Shown: one piece after another, positions 8,601 to 16,201 of the stretch
Layout: each line of letters opens with the position of its first letter
Numbering within the stretch: the stretch's first letter is position 1
Source: Verrucomicrobiales bacterium
Lineage (GTDB): Bacteria > Verrucomicrobiota > Verrucomicrobiia > Verrucomicrobiales > V1-33
DNA length: 32,623 bases
Direction: 5' to 3'
Assembly (NCBI GenBank): GCA_028293125.1
Contig: JAQGPJ010000056.1
Span: forward strand, 1 to 32,623
The notes under the pieces: model-generated
Database searches by the model: none
What the model was told of the DNA's origin: nothing
The model's input: only the letters and a program-made list of their open reading frames with translations
Made by a program: the position numbers and the translations under genes

Positions 8601-9922
8601 AGGGACTGGAGGGAGGCCAGCCCCGCCAGCGGTTCCAGCGTCGTCAGCTGGTTGTGGGAGCATTTGAGGGACTGAAGGGAGGCCAGCCCCGCCAAGGGCT
8701 CCAACGCCGTCAGCCGGTTGCCGGAGCATTTGAGGGACGGAAGGGAGGCCAGCCCCGCCAAGGGCTCCAACGTCATCAGCCGGTTGCTGGAGCAGTCGAG
8801 GAACTGGAGCGCGGAGAGTCCCGCCAGAGGCTCCAGCGCCGTCAGCTCGTTTTCGGAGCAGTCGAGGGACTGGAGGGAGGAGAGCCCCGCCAGCGGCTCC
8901 AGCGTCGCCAGCCGGTTGTGAGAGCATTTGAGGGACTGAAGGGAGGCCAGCCCCGCCAAGGGCTCCAGCGTCGTCAGCCCGTTGCCGGAGCAGTCGAGGG
9001 ACCGGAGGGAGGTGATTCCCGCCAGCGGCTCCACCGTGGTTAGCGCGTTGCCGGAGCAGTCAAGGGACTGGAGGGAGATGAGCCCGGCCAGCGGCTCCAG
9101 CGTGGTCAGCCCGTTGCCGGAGCAGTCAAGGGACCGGAGGGAGGTGATTCCCGCCAGCGGCTCTACCGTGGTCAGCGCGTTGCCGGAGCAGTCAAGGGAC
9201 TGGAGGGAGGCGAGTCCTGCCAGCGGCTCCAGTGTCATCAGCCCGTTGACGGAGCAGATAAGGAACCGGAGGGAGGGAAGCCCCGCCAGCGGCTCCAGCG
9301 TCGCCAGCCCGTTGCCGGAGCAGTCGAGGGACCAGAGGGAGGTGAGCACGGCCAGCGGCTCCAGCGTCGCCAGCCGGTTGCTATGGCAGACGAGGGACTG
9401 GAGGAAGGCCAGCCCCGCCAGCGGTTCCAGCGTGGTCAGCCGGTTGTGGGAGCAGTCGAGGGACTGGAGGGCGGAGAGTCCTGCCAGCGGCTCCAGCGTC
9501 GCCAGCCCGTTGCCGGAGCAGTTGAGAGAGTGAAGGGAGGAGAGTCCCGCCAGCGGCTCCAGCGTCGTCATCTGATTTCTGGAGCAGTCGAGGGACTGGA
9601 GGGAGGCAAGTCCTTGGAGGGGGATCAGGTCCTCCCATGTCATTCCGCAGATGTGGAGATGCCTCAGATTTGGAAAGCTGGACCAGCGCGTCTCCTTGGG
9701 GGTTGGCTGGTTTTGCCCCAAATCAGATTCCGCCTTCCTCCAATCCCCATTCTTATACCAGCCTCTCCCAAGATTCAGTTCGATGAGATGCTCCAATTCC
9801 CACAACTCCTCCGGCCAGTTTTGGAGTCCCAGCCTTCCTAGATCGAGAAACCCCGTCCTCTCCTCCCTCTCTTTGGCGATGCGCTCACGGGCGATTTTCA
9901 GACCTTCGGATTCATAGAGCAT
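5690..9922 (-). CDS. LRR-Roc-COR-TIR-CHAT multidomain immune-like protein
   Basis: A 1410-residue protein and the first gene of the minus-strand run (ATG 9922). In order: a helical N-terminus (1-95); about 16 leucine-rich repeats of 22 residues (about 104-449; consensus LASLQSLDCSGNGLTTLEPLAG); a Roc GTPase at about 505-680 with P-loop GNGRIGKT (514-521), WDFGGQ (558-563) and NRCD (628-631); a COR domain (about 715-900); a TIR domain of the TIR_2 type (about 1000-1130) with AVSYAW and SENCMFEL, in which Glu1073 sits where TIR NADases keep their catalytic Glu; a Ser/Thr-rich linker (1180-1207); and a C-terminal CHAT caspase-like protease (1210-1410) with HFSGHG (His1279) and FNACFS (Cys1322). 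Known parts suggest sensing by the LRRs, a GTP switch in Roc-COR, and output by NAD cleavage and/or proteolysis. Two effectors on one ROCO chain is unusual. Confidence 0.92.
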   Translation of the reverse strand: MLYESEGLKIARERIAKEREERTGFLDLGRLGLQNWPEELWELEHLIELNLGRGWYKNGDWRKAESDLGQNQPTPKETRWSSFPNLRHLHICGMTWEDLIPLQGLASLQSLDCSRNQMTTLEPLAGLSSLHSLNCSGNGLATLEPLAGLSALQSLDCSHNRLTTLEPLAGLAFLQSLVCHSNRLATLEPLAVLTSLWSLDCSGNGLATLEPLAGLPSLRFLICSVNGLMTLEPLAGLASLQSLDCSGNALTTVEPLAGITSLRSLDCSGNGLTTLEPLAGLISLQSLDCSGNALTTVEPLAGITSLRSLDCSGNGLTTLEPLAGLASLQSLKCSHNRLATLEPLAGLSSLQSLDCSENELTALEPLAGLSALQFLDCSSNRLMTLEPLAGLASLPSLKCSGNRLTALEPLAGLASLQSLKCSHNQLTTLEPLAGLASLQSLNCWNNPVERLPEKLVWQESLLTLIIPSAVLDSIPVETLSRSHDDNCLERLRAHFRDLKAGEALLPDVKVMILGNGRIGKTQLCNRLRGLPFEENADSTHGITVASQKFGPDTLLRFWDFGGQDIYHGTHALFMRDRAIFVLVWTPDSENSAAHEHGGMIFRNRPLAWWLSYVRHLAGPESPVLLVQNRCDRAEDRILWPPVGPEELEAFPFFQALQYSALNQKGGKVLRGALEEVVDQLRERQGQARIGRGRMKVKARLDALLLEDAAVTDSSKRRHRTLPMERYEEICVECGGVSSPALLLDYLHRSGMVFYKSGLFGGCIILDQGWALEAVYTVFNRDKCFRELRRLHGRMTRTLLEALAWHEHSEDEQKLFLDFMLSCGICFVHRRENEKLGFETEYIAPDLLPDYETLTQETKDRWREGLPGDEAVVELPFAHPGVMRALLIRIGNLAGMTPVYWRDGVCLYESTHGSYARIEQRLEERPPVIVIRTREGESLSLLMELAQWVRETAELSGLTEVRVRLPEGSDTKSRNVAESAIPDRQSSPSLIFDAMPPTGTTTCAVSYAWRDKSHETVDRLCREAEARGIRIIRDVTDVGLGEKLSRFMTSLAGQDRVFVILSDAYLHSENCMFELSEIWRLSQQNDTKFHERVRVFRLPDARIYDMGYQLDIIEHWEQEYQKVHARVTPLTGRGTLSEAMLRRFNNLKAFAQRAGEIVPGIADRLLPKDFEQFAAHGFTDNSSTPSSISAGTESSSTAPASHSPSRTPMNEKQKILFLAANPTDTARLALDVECRDIEAGIQAAALRDHLELHTKFAVRPKDLLHHLQRYTPHIVHFSGHGSPDEAIVLLGSDEKAKPVSTAALTQVFTTLRDNIRVVVFNACFSRDQAEAVTSVIDCAVGMRRAIGDKAAITFAAAFYESIAFGRSIKTAFEAGKAAIMLEGISEENTPVLLTRSGVDPAKIVLIDPNPT
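8576..9613 (-). repeat. 66-bp tandem repeats encoding the LRR array
   Basis: This stretch is built of 66-bp units, one 22-residue LRR each, many of them nearly identical in DNA. A two-repeat (132-bp) block containing the CSGNALTTVEPLAGI variant is present twice in a row (residues about 242-285 and 286-329), a sign of recent unequal crossover. It is coding, not a CRISPR array. Confidence 0.9.
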
Positions 9923-10570
9923 GGCGGGCGTTTCAGAGCTGCTCTTCTTCTATCAGGATTCGATTAAAAACAAGCATGAGCATCAAACGAGCCCCACTCC
10001 GGTTCCAGAGGCTGGCGGGGGGAGTTCCGCCTTGGTCCGGAGCGGGGCGGCTGCGGCGCGGCGCCCCCTCCGGGTGTGTGGTGTGTTTCCAAAATCGGCG
10101 CGCCCCCTCTTGGAACGGGGATGGAGACTGGCAGAGGAAAGGGTTGTGGCGGGTGTCCGGAGGCGGCGGGAGGCTTCTCCGGAGCTTCTCTCCGCTTCCG
10201 GCGCGGGCGGCTCTCCTGCGGAGCCGGGAGGATGCGGCGGAATCGGGCGGCTTGGGCGGACCGCAGCCAGGCAAACCTCTCCCGTCCGCCCGCTCCGGAG
10301 GCTGGTTTCCGGCGGGAGACAGAAGCCGCCCACCGGAAGCGAGAGCTTTGCCCGGCGCGGGGAGACAGGAACGGTCACGGGGGAGGAAGACAAGTCCTGA
10401 ATGGGCAAAGAGACAGGAGACACAGACAGACAATTTGACTGGCGTGTGTGAAGACAGGCTGCGCTCGGGAACCCGCAGGGGTTTTTGCCGGATTTTAAAA
10501 GATTCCTTACGGGGGGGAGGGGGGGCTGCGCCTGTTTGTCTCCCCTGTCTGCCGCAGATGGCGCGTTTTT

Positions 10571-10841
10571 GCCTTCATGGCGACCCCCTCGCCATGGGGA
10601 TTTCCTTGAAACTGAAGGGGTTGGAATCTTCATGGCGCATGGCGTCTCTTTTTAAAATGATAAAGGAGGAGAAGAAGAAAATAATAAGGCTGTAAGCAGT
10701 AGGGTATTGCGGGACGCAAAGACGGCGCGCAATGCTCACGCACGCGCGCCGTAACCCAAAAACCGCCGCCATGCGCCATGATGGCGCTAAGGCCTTGAAT
10801 TCCAACGGGGTCGCCATGGCGCCCCCCTCGCCATGAAGGGC
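10571..10841. repeat. Long nested inverted repeat, MITE-like
   Basis: Arms 10571-10645 and 10767-10841 are imperfect reverse complements. The best-matching blocks are CATGGCGCATGGCG (10631-10644) against CGCCATGCGCCATG (10767-10780), GTTGGAAT in both, and GCCTTCATGGCGA at the outer ends. Each arm holds a smaller palindrome, for example CATGGCGA-CCCCC-TCGCCATG at 10576-10596 (8-bp perfect stem). The 120-bp centre is partly AT-rich and encodes nothing obvious. It could be a miniature transposable element, a folded replication or termination site, or the remains of one. Confidence 0.6.
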
Positions 10842-11332
10842 TAAAACCCGTCTTGAGCGTCTTCCTTGACACACACGGGGACGGAAATGAGCCAAAACCG
10901 CCTCGTGTTCGTCTTGTAGGCGCACACACGGTCCGGGCGGTCCCCGGCGGGACGCGCCAGCAATCGGGAAAGGGCGTTGTGGTCCGCGACCTTTCTCGAG
11001 GCGGCGGTGTTCCGGCAATTCTGCATGAGGTCGTGGAGTTCGGGAGAGGTCCCAGTCCGGACCTTCCGGCCATTCTGCCCACACCTCAAGAGGAAAGGCT
11101 GGGAACTGCGCATCCGCGGGCGTTTGCCGGGATACCCGGCAGCATCATGCGCGGAATCGGTTTCCCACAGTGTCCGGTCGATGGCGTGCCCGCTGAGTTT
11201 GAGCGTGGCGTGATCCGGCAGGGCCAGGAATCCGCTGTCCGGTGAATCCTCACTTAGGAGCAGGGCGGGGTCCGGGTTGATGTGGCATTTCACGTTGAAG
11301 CGCTGTCTGGGGTCCTGAAGGTGTTTGGGCAT
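10841..11332 (-). CDS. Hypothetical protein, doubtful
   Basis: A 163-residue open frame with a less biased composition than the other frames of this gap (for example FNVKCHINPDPALLL near the start). It has no recognised domain and no Shine-Dalgarno site before ATG 11332. It lies just downstream of brxL on the same strand and ends at the inverted repeat. It may be a gene remnant or chance. Confidence 0.22.
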   Translation of the reverse strand: MPKHLQDPRQRFNVKCHINPDPALLLSEDSPDSGFLALPDHATLKLSGHAIDRTLWETDSAHDAAGYPGKRPRMRSSQPFLLRCGQNGRKVRTGTSPELHDLMQNCRNTAASRKVADHNALSRLLARPAGDRPDRVCAYKTNTRRFWLISVPVCVKEDAQDGF

Positions 11333-11430
11333 CGGCCATGTGCCGGTCGAGGCATTGCCGCTGGACGATTGATCCGACCCGTTGCTTGGCGGTCCATCGC
11401 TCCCGGAATCCCTTTCCCATGAAGGAACAA

Positions 11431-13485
11431 TTAATCGACACCAAGAGCTTTGAAGACTGCGTCGGCGGGATCAGAGTAGAAGCTGGTTTGGAACTTGGCG
11501 AATAACTCTCCTGGGACGGTGGGTATGTCGGAGACGCTCGACATGGGAAGGAGGATCCGCCTGGCTCCGGAATTGAAAGTTACTTGGAGGGTTTCCGCGA
11601 GGCTTTCGACGGGAATGCTGCTGCCACCCAGGCTCATGGTGCCGAGCACCACCAGTTGGGATTGGAGGGGGCGCTGGAGAAGCGCGGAGCAAAGGGCCAC
11701 AAAAGCTGCCAGGGTGAGCGCGTTGGCGGGGCCGCTGTTGTGGAGTTCGACGAGGTGAAGATGGAAATCGCGTTCCCCGGGCTTAAGGGAGGCGCTGATC
11801 CGGCTGGCGTTGGCTTTGAAATAATCGAAACCCACTTTGATGCCTTCCTTGGCGGCGGAATTATTGCCCAGACCGGAGATTTTCAGGCCCCCGCTTCCTG
11901 CGGTCACCTGAGTTTCCAAACGGTACAGGCCCAGCAGCGAGGAGCCACGGGCCACGGTGTGCAGCACCCCGGGGTTCAGCGCTCCATCGGGAATCAGGGA
12001 GCCACCGCCCTGCTCGGGGACGCTGATGAATTTTTCCACTCCGGTTTCCGTGTCCGTGTAGCTGAAGTGCACGTCGTAAAACTCCATGCCGCCGATTTTT
12101 TTCAGCTGCTCCTTCACCCGGCGGCGGCTTTCCAGCGCGTAGTCGAGACATCGGGCAACCGCTTCCCGGGGGTAATCCTCATTCGGGTAGAGCAGCTTCA
12201 GCAGTCCGGAAACGGTTCGTTTCACCGCGATGGTGTCCCGCTGATTCAGATCCCGGCCCAGCCGGAAATGCTTGCTGATGGCATCTCCAAAACTCCGCTT
12301 CCGCAGTTCCCGCATCACCTCGGCAAGGTAGTCGACAATGAATCCATATCCGTCCGTGAAGAACTCCGGACGCATTTTAGGGATTTCCCAGCCGGGGATA
12401 TAACAGTGGAACCGGTCAAAAAATGCGGTGTCGATCATGGTTTCCGGAAAAGGAGCCAGGAGGTGGCTGGTCTTCACCAGCGTGTCCACCGGCTGGTTGA
12501 TGTTGCCCACAAACACCATGGAGGCGGAGGCGTTGATCGAGTCCCGGCCACGTGCGAAGGAGCCGGAGGCCATATAGTCCTTCATGATCTGGACTCCATC
12601 CTTGTCGTCGAAATTGATGCCCGCCACTTCATCAAAAGCCACCACATCCCACAGCCCGACCAGCCCCACCCGGCGGGAACTCATGTTGTAGAACAGGTTC
12701 GCCACCGACGTCTTGCCGCCGGAGATCAGAATGCTGTTGGGGCTGATTTCCTTGTAAATGTGGCTCTTTCCGGTGCCGCGCGGCCCCAGTTCGCAGACGT
12801 TGTAATTGTTCTCCACCAGTGGGATCATGCGGGCCAGCAGGTGCCACTTCACACGGCTGGGGAAATGGGCGGGCTCCATGCCCGTGGAGCGCAGCAGCAC
12901 ATCAATCCACTGCTCCTCGGTAAAACCCGCGCGTCCCTGAAAAAAGTCCTCCAGATCCACATTCGGCATCTGGATCGGTTTCAGTTCCTCCACCACAAAG
13001 GGCGATCCTTTTTGTCCCTCCTCGTAAAAATAGGACAGGGTCACGATGCACCAGATTCCCCCCGCCAGCAGTTTCTCATACTCTTTGATCCAGCGTGTCC
13101 CCACCTCAACGCCCTTGGTGCCCAGATTGGAAAGCAGCGCCTCGTAAACATCCCGCTTCTCGTTCAGCTTCACCGTCACTTTGTCGATGACCTTCATGCG
13201 GCCGCGCTCCCGGATGGTGGATTTCACCTTTTCAGCCTCATCCGGACGGACATAGTTTTCGGCCAGGACTTTCTTCACCGTCCTCAGCCCTTCCGCGATG
13301 ATTTCCTCATCGCGCGAGGCGCAGTAAGTGCCCAGCAGGTATTCCAGGACGTAAACCGGCACATTGGCTCCCTCCTTGACCAGCTTGGTCAGGTCCTTCC
13401 TCACCACTTTTCCGGCGAAGTGGCGGTTCAGCAGCTCATCAATATTTTCCGGGTCGGAAGCGGGCACGGAATCAGAAGTCATCAT
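11431..13485 (-). CDS. brxL: BREX protein BrxL (Lon-like AAA+ ATPase)
   Basis: The last gene of the type 1 BREX operon, 684 residues. The N-terminal helical domain contains the family-like start LNRHFAGKVVRKDL. The AAA+ core has Walker A GPRGTGKS (234-241), Walker B VVAFDE (281-286) and an arginine-finger-like FFDRF (355-359). The C-terminal Lon-protease-like domain (about 520-684) keeps the fold signatures, but the GPSAG serine motif reads GPANA (585-589) and the downstream Lys is not evident, so proteolysis is unlikely. BrxL multimers bind DNA and are needed for phage restriction but not for methylation in studied type 1 systems. ATG 13485 overlaps the 3' end of pglZ by 14 bp, which implies coupled translation. 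Confidence 0.95.
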   Translation of the reverse strand: MMTSDSVPASDPENIDELLNRHFAGKVVRKDLTKLVKEGANVPVYVLEYLLGTYCASRDEEIIAEGLRTVKKVLAENYVRPDEAEKVKSTIRERGRMKVIDKVTVKLNEKRDVYEALLSNLGTKGVEVGTRWIKEYEKLLAGGIWCIVTLSYFYEEGQKGSPFVVEELKPIQMPNVDLEDFFQGRAGFTEEQWIDVLLRSTGMEPAHFPSRVKWHLLARMIPLVENNYNVCELGPRGTGKSHIYKEISPNSILISGGKTSVANLFYNMSSRRVGLVGLWDVVAFDEVAGINFDDKDGVQIMKDYMASGSFARGRDSINASASMVFVGNINQPVDTLVKTSHLLAPFPETMIDTAFFDRFHCYIPGWEIPKMRPEFFTDGYGFIVDYLAEVMRELRKRSFGDAISKHFRLGRDLNQRDTIAVKRTVSGLLKLLYPNEDYPREAVARCLDYALESRRRVKEQLKKIGGMEFYDVHFSYTDTETGVEKFISVPEQGGGSLIPDGALNPGVLHTVARGSSLLGLYRLETQVTAGSGGLKISGLGNNSAAKEGIKVGFDYFKANASRISASLKPGERDFHLHLVELHNSGPANALTLAAFVALCSALLQRPLQSQLVVLGTMSLGGSSIPVESLAETLQVTFNSGARRILLPMSSVSDIPTVPGELFAKFQTSFYSDPADAVFKALGVD

Positions 13486-16090
13486 GGAAAGCCTTGTCGA
13501 TGGTTACGGAATGGCGGCTGCGCTCGATGCCCGTCGCGTCGTCGACCAGGCGAAGGTGGTATGTTTTTTTGCTGTCGTAAATCTGATCCAGCAGAGTCAG
13601 GGAAATAAATTGCGTCAGCTCAGTCATGTTGCCGGAACCGCTCTGGAATGTTGCTTTAACGATATCCGTCACCGTCTGATCCCCGTCCCACACCGCCACT
13701 TTCAGAGTCAGGGGTTTCACCCGGTCCGAGACGGCTTCAGCCTGGATCAGCTGGAACCGGTGACGGGACGTGGTGATTTTATGATTCTTGCCCACCACAA
13801 TGACGTCCACCTCCCTGGTCTGGGTCTGGAGCTTCGATTTCCCATCGATTTCATTCACGGTGAGCAGCGGGATCATGATTTCCTGAAGCATGGCCCCTCC
13901 ATGCACAAACCGCGCTCCACCCACAAAGTGAAACCGCGTGGTGCCTTTGGGAACCCAAAATTCCATGCCGCCATCGGCTCCGGCCGTGATTTCCGTGGTG
14001 CCGTGCCAGACAGCGGGGTCCGTTGGAAGGTGATGGCCGAGCAGGTAGCGTTTTTTCGAAATCACCGCGCCTGACGGCTTGCAGGGCATGGGCGTTTTGT
14101 CAGGGGCCGAAGGATTGGAATCCTGATACAGAAAACCGTGATCCGCCGTGATCAGGACTTGAGTGCCGTTCAGCTTGTCGATAATCTGCCGGGTCAGTTG
14201 TGCCAGTTCCTGAATGGCTTCCCTTACGGCCTTGAAGGTCCCGCTTTCCGTGGAGGCGGAGTCCCCGGCGGCATCCACCGCATTATGGTAGATGTAAACG
14301 ACCCGTTTGCCGCGGATCCGCTCCCGGGCCTCGTCGCGTTTCATTCCCATCACCGTCCCGGCGGTAAGAGCGGTGCCATGGTAAGCGGCCAGAATGGCTT
14401 CCCGGGCCTCCAGTCCGGAGGTGGTCTTTCCATCGGCGAAAACCTCACCGCTTTCCCTGCAGGCCAGTGTTTTGTGCGGAAGCAGGCTGGCCATCCCGAG
14501 CGCGGTGCAGGAGGGCAGCACCCCGAGCATTGTTTCAAGAGTGGCCTTCATGCGGTATCGGCCATTCAGTTCCGCCGCCAGTTCCCTCGCGGCCTCGTAG
14601 CGGAAGGCGTCGCTGATAATCACAAATATCCGCCGGTTGGGACTTTCCTCCAGAATGGGAGCGACCCGGCTGGCGAAAAAATGCTGCTGGTTGAGCACGC
14701 CGGACAGTTTCCAGCTCTTCAGCAGTTCACCTTCCACGGCGGTTCCCCAGGCCAGCGCGAGCCCGCTCAGGAAGCCGGTGCCATAATGCCGCTCAATTTG
14801 TTCACGCAGGGGTTTCAGAATATCCCAGGCCTGCGCTTCCGCCACGTCCGCGTGCTCACAAAACTGCCGGTAAACCTGGTCCACACGGTGGAGCCCGCTT
14901 TCGTAGGCTTTCCAGTGAGCCAGGGCGTCGGGCTGGTGAAATCCCCCGGCATACTCCCGCCGCAGCTCCAGAAATTCCGCCGCGGCCATCAGGGCCGCAT
15001 ACACTGCCCGGTAGGCGGATCGGGGGGTTTCCCGGGTGTCGGGAAGGCTGACGGAGGCCCAGTGACCGTCCGTGCGGCGTCGGACGGCTGTTTGGATGTC
15101 TGCGGCTTTCACGGTGTCCGGGGCTTCGGTCAGACGGTTCCGCATCATCCGCATCATCCCCTTTTCCACCTCCACAAAGGTCATCACGCCCTCCAGAGCA
15201 TCGCTTCCCAGGGTCGAAATCCCGTCCTCCACACGCAGCAGCCGGGCGACTTTTCCCGCCAGATGGTCGTAAGCCTCTCCTGTCCGGTTGCTGTCCCGCC
15301 ATTGGGAAAGAAAAATCACCGCGTTCGGTCTGCCGGACGCTGGCAGCAGCAGGGAGTGAAGGGCTGCGGGAACAGGCCCGGAGCCGCGCAGACTCTCGGC
15401 GAAATCCGTCGCCAGCAGCCGGATCAGCAGATTTCCTAGGGAAGGCGTATCCTCCGTGTAGCCAAAGCGCCCAAAGACCTCCTTCCAGAAAACCCCGTCC
15501 AGTTCCAGCTTCTGAAGCAGTTCCCATCCGGCGGTGGGAATGGCGAAATCCAGTTCCGCCGTGTCGGCCATTTCCTGAAAGAGCACGCGGAGAAAGCTGA
15601 AAAGCTCCGGCTGGTCGGACTTGAGAAGCACCGCCGTCATTTTCCGGTCCAGCTCCGCCTCCATGTCCGTGGGCTGCACCAGTGGCAGCAGCTTTTTCAC
15701 GCGGTCCCTGGATTCAAAAAATCTGCGCCGCAGAATCAGATGCGCCCGCAGACCGTGAGTGATCAGGCCGAGGTCGTGGAGGAGAATGGACGCTTTGTCC
15801 GCGCGGAAATTGTGCGCATAGTGGCGGATGTCCAGAAGCCAGTCCTCCTCCATTGGCGGCGGCTCTTTGGCGCTGTAGAGCAGGTATTTTCCCTTGGGAT
15901 CATCCAGCTCCAGCCTCTTTTTGACTTCGAGGGCGGATTCTCCGTCCAGGCGGATCGGCGTCACGCCTTCCAGGGCCAGCTGTTCCAGCACTTCCTGAAA
16001 CTCGCGGTCGGGATCATTCCAGAACACGATCCGGTGCCCCTGGTCCTGATAAAGGCGGGTGAGCGCGGTGCTGATTTGATCGGAGTTCAT
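13472..16090 (-). CDS. pglZ: BREX protein PglZ (alkaline-phosphatase superfamily)
   Basis: An 872-residue core BREX protein. The N-terminus (IVFWNDPDREFQEVL) is typical of type 1 PglZ. The phosphatase-superfamily domain occupies about 485-740, with metal-ligand motifs ISDAFRYE (Asp494) and TADHGF (Asp650-His651), and LPSCTALGM, where Thr529 fits the nucleophile position. Relatives are metal-dependent nucleases/phosphodiesterases that associate with the other BREX subunits. It follows pglX after a 111-bp gap that contains a short hairpin and an unconvincing 28-codon ORF, and it overlaps brxL by 14 bp. Length and motifs are complete, so it should be functional. Confidence 0.96.
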   Translation of the reverse strand: MNSDQISTALTRLYQDQGHRIVFWNDPDREFQEVLEQLALEGVTPIRLDGESALEVKKRLELDDPKGKYLLYSAKEPPPMEEDWLLDIRHYAHNFRADKASILLHDLGLITHGLRAHLILRRRFFESRDRVKKLLPLVQPTDMEAELDRKMTAVLLKSDQPELFSFLRVLFQEMADTAELDFAIPTAGWELLQKLELDGVFWKEVFGRFGYTEDTPSLGNLLIRLLATDFAESLRGSGPVPAALHSLLLPASGRPNAVIFLSQWRDSNRTGEAYDHLAGKVARLLRVEDGISTLGSDALEGVMTFVEVEKGMMRMMRNRLTEAPDTVKAADIQTAVRRRTDGHWASVSLPDTRETPRSAYRAVYAALMAAAEFLELRREYAGGFHQPDALAHWKAYESGLHRVDQVYRQFCEHADVAEAQAWDILKPLREQIERHYGTGFLSGLALAWGTAVEGELLKSWKLSGVLNQQHFFASRVAPILEESPNRRIFVIISDAFRYEAARELAAELNGRYRMKATLETMLGVLPSCTALGMASLLPHKTLACRESGEVFADGKTTSGLEAREAILAAYHGTALTAGTVMGMKRDEARERIRGKRVVYIYHNAVDAAGDSASTESGTFKAVREAIQELAQLTRQIIDKLNGTQVLITADHGFLYQDSNPSAPDKTPMPCKPSGAVISKKRYLLGHHLPTDPAVWHGTTEITAGADGGMEFWVPKGTTRFHFVGGARFVHGGAMLQEIMIPLLTVNEIDGKSKLQTQTREVDVIVVGKNHKITTSRHRFQLIQAEAVSDRVKPLTLKVAVWDGDQTVTDIVKATFQSGSGNMTELTQFISLTLLDQIYDSKKTYHLRLVDDATGIERSRHSVTIDKAFHDDF

Positions 16091-16201
16091 GTTGGGAAAA
16101 GCGGCTGCCGGTCACTTGGGCAAGACCCCGCATTTCCATGACCAGCCCCATTTCAAACGGGGCGGCGGGGAAAGAGCGGGAGGATTCTTTTTGGGCATGA
16201 C

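Larger units (their letters stand above)
9923..11430. other. 1.5-kb gap between the NLR-like cluster and BREX
   Basis: No convincing gene was found. Overlapping open frames on both strands are rich in Arg, Pro and Gly, resemble no family, and are what GC-rich DNA gives by chance. Visible structure: a run of seven G, one A and seven G at 10511-10525, a long nested inverted repeat at 10571-10841, and one weak minus-strand ORF at 10841-11332. Promoters for the gene starting at 9922 and any terminator for brxL should lie here, but none could be picked out. Confidence 0.6.

Noticed and set aside
8576-9613. Regular 66-bp repeats suggesting a CRISPR or satellite array.
   Set aside because: The period is an exact multiple of three, the frame is open throughout, and each unit encodes a 22-residue LRR.
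9976-10695. 239-aa plus-strand and 216-aa minus-strand open frames in the gap.
   Set aside because: They are antisense to each other, Arg/Pro/Gly-rich, without family resemblance or ribosome sites; typical chance frames in GC-rich DNA.
16112-16198. 28-codon minus-strand ORF (MPKKNPPALSPPPRLK start) between pglX and pglZ.
   Set aside because: It begins 3 bp after the pglX stop, but it is Pro-rich, has no ribosome site, and no small protein is known at this place in BREX loci.
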